Both the position numbers and the translations under genes were made by a program. DNA of 64,000 nucleotides, taken from Panulirus ornatus (taxonomy: Eukaryota; Arthropoda; Malacostraca; Decapoda; Palinuridae). Each line of letters opens with the position of its first letter. Within the stretch, counting starts at the first letter, position 1. Below, in pieces: positions 58,671-64,000 of this stretch. The stretch spans positions 16,919,502 to 16,983,501 of the forward strand of contig NC_092226.1 in assembly GCF_036320965.1 (NCBI RefSeq). The letters run 5' to 3'. The notes beneath the pieces are model-generated. The model worked only from the letters and a program-made list of their open reading frames with translations, was not told the DNA's origin and made no database searches.

Positions 58671-60835
58671 TCCCCTGAGGAATAAATTTCGTATGAACTC
58701 CAAACAGCTTGGACTTGTTAGGGTCTTTGGCTGGGACTGCGGAGTGGTACACGGAGCAGACGCCATTTTCGTTCTCCCGAGTCGACCTTAGGAACTTCTG
58801 GAAACACTACCACTCGCAACAGAGATTAGACCTCGGTGGACGAAGCTTTTGGACATGTTTCTTGACATCTTTAGCGAAAAGGTCTTTGAAATATGGAGAG
58901 CAAGAAATTTGCCTAAGAATATGTTTGAAGTAGTTTCATAGTACCACAGTGGACAACGAATTAACGAAGTGAGGAAATAGAGAAAGCTGATAGCATGAAG
59001 AAGTTGGAAGGAGCGGATGCTCATTTGCTTGTGACATTCCGGGATGGATTCTGGACGCCTGTTATGAACATGTTTTTGGGAATCCAAATCTTGTATCATT
59101 TCCACATTCTCTTGCTGTAGAAGGACATTTTGCACTTCGAGAATTTCGGTTTCCCCAAAGGGACACTATACTTTTGCGTTTTCTTGTAAAAAGATGACCA
59201 TTTGATTTGTTGTAGGTCATATCCTGTACTGTCAGATAATCACATCGCAAAATACCAAAATACAGTTAATTGTTGGAGTTCCCTCATAAGGAACTGTGTT
59301 TGTTTCTCGATGGATTCAGTATATCTTTCCTCGTTCTCTTTCATCAAGAAGTCTAGCTTAATGAAGATGTGGAGTTGCGGAGCTGTAATCCGCAAGGAGG
59401 AAACTTTTAGGACTTTTGTCTGCAATTTTCATGTCGGGAGAGGTTGGAAGTTTAGTGCACTTCGGGAGTTCACAGGATGTTGCTGGCACGGGTCGACCCA
59501 AGCCGGAGTTTGAGACTGTGGTACGAAGGTAAAGTGGTGTATCAGGGAGTCTTGGTGTCTCTGGAACATCGTTTGAGGCCTTGTTGGACAGTTCCGATGC
59601 TAAGTAGTTGGGCCATACAGCATGCACCACCCTCCCCACTGCTCACATTTTTCATATAATGTCCTGTCGGGTGTCGCTTGACACAGTCCACCTCAACCCT
59701 CCCATTATGTGCACCTGGTTCTCTCATGCCCAAACCTGTGATACCTGACATAACCAGTAGGCTCTTAAACGTATACCAGATGTTAAAGAAAAATCCCAAC
59801 CTCTCCTACCCAATGCAGGAGCCTCTCGCAGCTGGGGCTGTCCCTCTCCGGAGCCACGGTCCTCTGCTGTGACGGCTGTACCTGAGACAGCTTTCCTAGC
59901 ACAGTAATAGGATGATTTTCGGTGTATCCCAGAATAAATTGTATTCGTCAACTCGTCGCCGTGTAGGTTGGGGGAATGGTTAAGGGCTTCCTGATGGGGT
60001 ACGTTCGGAACTGGTTGCCCCTTAATGTTATAATGTATAGAAAAGTTTAATTTGTTATATATATGCGAAATGAGCCCCAGGAAATTTCTTGCTATATCCT
60101 TGTCGGGTTTCTTTTGGAATTTGAATGCAGCCCCCTTGAAAGCAGCTCCATCCTCCATCTCCGACGTCTTGAGGTCCATCGTCCGTGCATCTCTTCGCCT
60201 TCTGCATTGTTTAGCTGGAAGTATATTAATGAGTTCGAATCACTGCGAAAAGTGGAGTTGTCGTGCCGGTCCCGGACTAGCCAGTACTAAACTTTGGTAA
60301 AGGAACCCGGGCTGGTCCAGTGCGTGTTTCATTGTTTTTATCTCCATTTTGTTCAGTTCACTTCAAGAGTTCAGTTGATGTTTATTTGAATCACAGCAGA
60401 CCTGTTTGGCTACATGATCTTATTTGGCTTTGTATTATTTTCTCATTTTTTTCCCGTGGGCTCTAGTTGATATACCAACGTATTGCTACCATGAGAGAAG
60501 CAGAATTTGTAGTTTATATGTAATGTTTTATAAGCTGCATATATGTGTATTTTAGCTCTTCACCTTTATATTTGATACTTCAGTTGAAACGTGTACATTA
60601 GATTTCTCCTTGTGTTGCCTTGGAGCGTCGCTTGGCAGCTACGATCGGATGTCACTTTCCGAGAGCCGAGCTCCCACTTAAAGTTAAATTTGACTCTTGA
60701 CATTCGCAGAGCTGTTTTCATATCGACAATACTTTTATATTAAAAACATTTTCTTTTTAACAAAGTTTGATTTCCCACATTAGTAAGGAGAAAAATCTTG
60801 AATACTAGTTCATCATGGGTAACATACGAATATTT
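58669..60835. other. Intronic; unidentified minus-strand frames
   Basis: Minus-strand frames at 60179-59724, 59639-59358 and 59135-58788 are adjacent and could be pieces of one decayed element, but I recognise no domain in them. Treated as non-genic. Confidence 0.4.
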
Positions 60836-61008
60836 TTATGTACGTTATGCCTCATTAACGGAATATTACATCCAATTTTTATGTACGTTATGCCTCATTA
60901 AGGGAATATTACAGCCTATTTTTATGTACGTTATGCCTCATTAACGGAATATTACAGCCAATTGTTATGTACGTTATGCCTCATTAACGGAATATTACAG
61001 CCTATTTT
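60836..61008. repeat. Direct repeat, 43-bp unit, four copies
   Basis: TACGTTATGCCTCATTAACG starts at 60841, 60884, 60927 and 60970. The last unit ends in a T run. Confidence 0.93.
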
Positions 61009-62380
61009 TTTTTTATGAATGTACTGTGGAGGCCGCCGACTGAAAAGACCACATTTGATTGTAGTGGACGTCTTGGAAGTAATGTTCGAGCTATATTCAT
61101 AATGATCCAAGGCGTTCTTCTGCTGGAATCCAAAAAGAATTAAAGATAGACTTGCAAAATGAACTCAACATTCGGATAACTGAATCAGTTTTCCTATTGC
61201 CAAACTTTATGTCTGAGCTAAAGCTGCTTTCTAGATTTTCTCACCAGTAATAGAACACACTTGTCCCGCGTTAGATAATAATAGATCTGGGTTTCCTCTG
61301 TCAGTCTTTTCATTGGTGATGTGCAGCAGATGAAGATAAACTAACACGAAGATTGTAGCTTTCTAGGTAAAGTGATTATATCCGACTAGGGAAAAGCAAT
61401 GCTTTCTAGTACATTGAAGTGCAGATGAGAGAACCAGAGCTGTCTGTATAGCCGCCGTGTAGTATTAAGTCAGAGCAGAGTAAGGGGTGGTTTATATAAA
61501 GGTCGTGGGTGGATTTTTGCAGTATTAGGTGTTAGAATTTTAGTGAGCTGGTTAAATCAAATGGATAGGTCAAGTGATTAAGTGTGGCATGTGAACATTG
61601 CGTCCAGATGCCATTCATATTTAGATTACCTCTCAACACGGTGAAAAAAAAAAGAAAATTACTGAGATTTCTTCTTACATTCTACCGCGCTCCACTTTTG
61701 TATCCTAGCTGTACACCTTCAAGCGTGTCGTCCGTTTCCCTAAACCTAGCTGTGAAGTGTGGCCGCTGATGCTGTCACTTTATAATGTTATCTGTCTACG
61801 TGCCTCGTTAGTTAGTACAAAGGTCATCAGCTAAGATCAATAAACCCCGAAGTGAAAACTTATATAAGACTGGAATTGTGGAATTGTATGTTATGGTAAG
61901 TGTAAGAATTAGCCTCGCAGTGCAAGAATAGCCTCGCAAACACCTGTTAAGCTCGCATGGATTTTTGTAGCTTGAACAAGCTTCGCCTGTTATCAAACTT
62001 CCCGTAATTATGAGAGTCCAGCTTGTTAGAATTTCTGTCATTTCATGTCCAAAGTATGTAATTGGGCAATTAGATCTTAAATGCTAGAACACAATACAGT
62101 TGCAGAAAGTTAAGCTTGTACGTGAGTAGAATGAGAGACTGAGAATACAAAATGTAGTAAAAACTGATGGCCCTCACTTCTCGATTGTATATTTCGCATA
62201 AAAAAAATTTATTCTTTAGACTTACTCTTTAAAGCACCACACCATTAGTCACCTAGATAATTATCCTTTATGGAAATCTTTATGCTGATTTATGATCATT
62301 CTGCCCTATTTATACATATCCATACAGGAATTATCTAGTGGAAGTTCGCCTTTTAAGATGAGCAAGTGGTGATGTAGTAT
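61009..62380. other. Intronic, no gene recognised
   Basis: AT-rich; no motif. Confidence 0.5.
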
Positions 62381-62429
62381 GTGTGTGTGTGTGGACTCTA
62401 ACGTTATTATAAATGTTTTTGTAAAGGCT

Positions 62430-62504
<75 letters not shown>
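62381..62504. repeat. (GT)n short run and (TA)n microsatellite
   Basis: A short GT run at 62380-62392 and TA from 62432 to 62504. Confidence 0.95.
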
Positions 62505-62506
<2 letters not shown>

Positions 62507-62794
62507 TCCCATTCCCACTGGGGTCACTATCATGATACCATACCACACTTGAGGACCATCGTCTTGATCCCACACCACACTGTGGTCACCATTATGACTC
62601 GACATTAACTTGGGTCAGCTCTCTCGACCCCACACCACATTGATGCGCACTATAGCAGGCAGTGTGGCGTAGGGCCGTTTTACTGTGATGATTTATTGAA
62701 GTTGATTGTTGTCACAAAATCAGTGTTCGGTTTATAGACCATCATTGCGAGTGTTTGATTTTATAATGGAAAGTTTCACGCAGGATCCCCATTG

Positions 62795-62798
<4 letters not shown>

Positions 62799-62854
<56 letters not shown>
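62799..62854. repeat. (CT)n microsatellite
   Basis: About 28 CT units. Confidence 0.97.
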
Positions 62855-62858
<4 letters not shown>

Positions 62859-63478
62859 GATGGGTATTTGCCGGAACTACCCACCTGGCTATCGGGAAGT
62901 ACTGTATAGTACTTAACATTCTTTGCATTTCTTCCAAGACTTCGTGATCCTGAAGTTTGTCGGGAAAAGATTATATGCTTTCCAGTGTATTTATCAATAT
63001 TGTCATTGAATTTTTGTCCTGAATGTTAGATCATATTGGCGTTAGCTTTAGGCGTATCTACTCTCTTTATTTTCATGTTTTTCACTAGCTTTAAATGACC
63101 CGTGTCGCAGGTCATGGCGACAACCTTAACTGGTATTGCAGACGAAGCGGAGGCCTGTATTGTGTCCCACGTATGTTGCCGATGATGCTGATTTCCAGCA
63201 GTGACATTCCAGGAACTAGGGACGGAGCATGTTCCAGACGTTGTTGATCAACCGCTGTGGATATCTAGTGCGTGGTTCATGTTTATGTAAGCCTCTCTTG
63301 ATCCCAGGTAATGGAACCCTGGAATTTTTCTTTCCCCCACCGCCATTCGATCTGTCATACTGGAAGACGTGGCTCCATATTATTCCAGACTCGTCTCTAG
63401 AGATCTTTCTCAGCTGGATAACGCTTATGTTTTCCGGACCTTAAAGAATTTAATTTTTTCTTCTTCTCTTATTTCCAG
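62855..63478. other. Intronic, no gene before the GAF-B exon
   Basis: Ends in the pyrimidine tract of the acceptor for exon 63479. Confidence 0.55.
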
Positions 63479-63673
63479 GTCCATCTTCCAGGACATGGTG
63501 AGCATGGACACTCTCATCATGAAGGTGATGAACTTCGCCCAGAAGCTGGTGAACGCTGACCGCGCCTCGCTCTTCCTCGTCGACGCCAAGAACCGCCAGC
63601 TGTACGCCAGGATATTCGACATGGGCAGCGAGTTCAACGAAGATGATCCTCCACAGTCCTTCAAGGAGATCAG
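63479..63673 (+). CDS. PDE10A: PDE10-family phosphodiesterase, GAF-B first exon
   Basis: This exon encodes about 64 residues that open the second GAF domain, which in PDE10 is the regulatory cyclic-nucleotide pocket. It starts S-I-F-Q-D-M-V-S-M-D and includes IMKVMNFAQKLVNADRASLF, then LVDAKNRQLYARIFDMG and SFKEIR. The pattern 'A-x-x-LVNADR-x-x-LF-x-VD-x-KN-x-x-LY-x-x-x-FD-G' is highly characteristic of PDE10 GAF-B. The acceptor is CTTCTTCTCTTATTTCCAG ending at 63478 with an excellent pyrimidine tract. The donor is ATCAG|GTGAGA at 63674, leaving phase 2 (AG plus one base, probably arginine). The rest of GAF-B and the HD-type catalytic domain must lie beyond the window. The 8.8-kb intron before it shows no further in-phase coding sequence. 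Confidence 0.92.
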
Positions 63674-64000
63674 GTGAGAGGATCAGAACGCGTCCAGACA
63701 GACAGACCAGTCAGTGGTAACAGACCTCGAGGAGGACAGGGGTTTCACTGGAAACTGTGGAGGAAATAGTTGGGAAGGTGTGAGGGGACAGTTGAGGTGT
63801 GAAGTGGTGGAGGAAGAGGTGTTTGTGTAGAGAGGTAGCAGTGGAAGGTAAGATGTGGATAGATAAGGCTTTTGGGCGACGGATGGTATCGTCGGATGGT
63901 ACAGGGGATATAGTAGTAATGTGGTGCGGTACGTGAAATGGCAGGTGTGTGAGGAGCTAGTAATAGAAGCAGAAGAAAGTGGTGTAGGCAGGGAGATGGG
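63674..64000. other. Start of the next PDE intron
   Basis: Begins with the GTGAGA donor; purine- and GGT-rich, no coding sequence. Confidence 0.6.

Noticed and set aside
58788..60179. Cluster of minus-strand frames as a second gene
   Set aside because: No recognisable domain, no shared phase or splice sites; left as unidentified.

Overview
The window looks like nuclear DNA from an arthropod, most likely a decapod crustacean. The evidence is split coding exons with canonical GT/AG splice sites, no operon-like gene packing, extreme microsatellite density ((TA)n, (CT)n and (GT)n arrays of 60-250 bp), many minisatellites, and several families of non-LTR retrotransposons. The decapod assignment is inferred from repeat style and from the kind of PDE encoded; no species is claimed.

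Only one host gene can be supported. It is on the + strand and encodes a cyclic-nucleotide phosphodiesterase of the PDE10 family (the group that includes vertebrate PDE10A and nematode pde-5). Six exons are well supported: 18089-18247 (N-terminal helical motif), 39852-39889 (a 38-nt micro-exon), 50293-50486, 51333-51480 and 54423-54649 (together GAF-A and the linker helix), and 63479-63673 (start of GAF-B). All their splice phases fit (1-1, 0-0, 2-2, 0-0, 2-2). A seventh exon at 35702-35734 (33 nt, phase 1-1) is probable. The start of the gene, the rest of GAF-B and the catalytic domain lie outside the window or were not found. The introns run from 0.85 to about 20 kb and contain nearly everything else.

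Layout: 1-18 kb is upstream or intronic DNA. It holds RTE-like LINE fragments (2.5-4.3 kb and 6.1-6.6 kb), a tRNA-derived SINE split by another insertion (4.8-5.3 kb), minisatellites (8.7-10.2, 13.2-13.5 and 14.4-14.7 kb), giant TA arrays (10.8-11.25 kb) and a decayed CR1-like LINE (15.4-16.4 kb). The first intron or introns (18.2-39.9 kb) hold many tandem arrays, decayed CR1-like pieces (24.3-26.8 kb) and an antisense RTE-like fragment (32.4-33.3 kb). The intron at 39.9-50.3 kb holds the best-preserved LINE (40.07-42.51 kb, minus, one uninterrupted RT reading frame), a deleted relative (43.3-44.0 kb) and a Penelope-like GIY-YIG fragment just upstream of exon 50293. The last intron (54.65-63.48 kb) holds another LINE end and long stretches with nothing recognisable.

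The most interesting observations concern splicing and repeats. The 5' splice site of exon 51333-51480 lies in a 30-bp tandem repeat, which gives three consecutive GTAGGT donors that would extend the protein in frame by 10 or 20 residues. A 30-bp minisatellite after exon 54423-54649 also carries copies of its donor motif. A short non-autonomous repeat appears to share its 3' end with the RTE-like LINE. One 21-bp minisatellite family recurs at about seven separate loci. I saw no CRISPR array, rRNA or free-standing tRNA gene.
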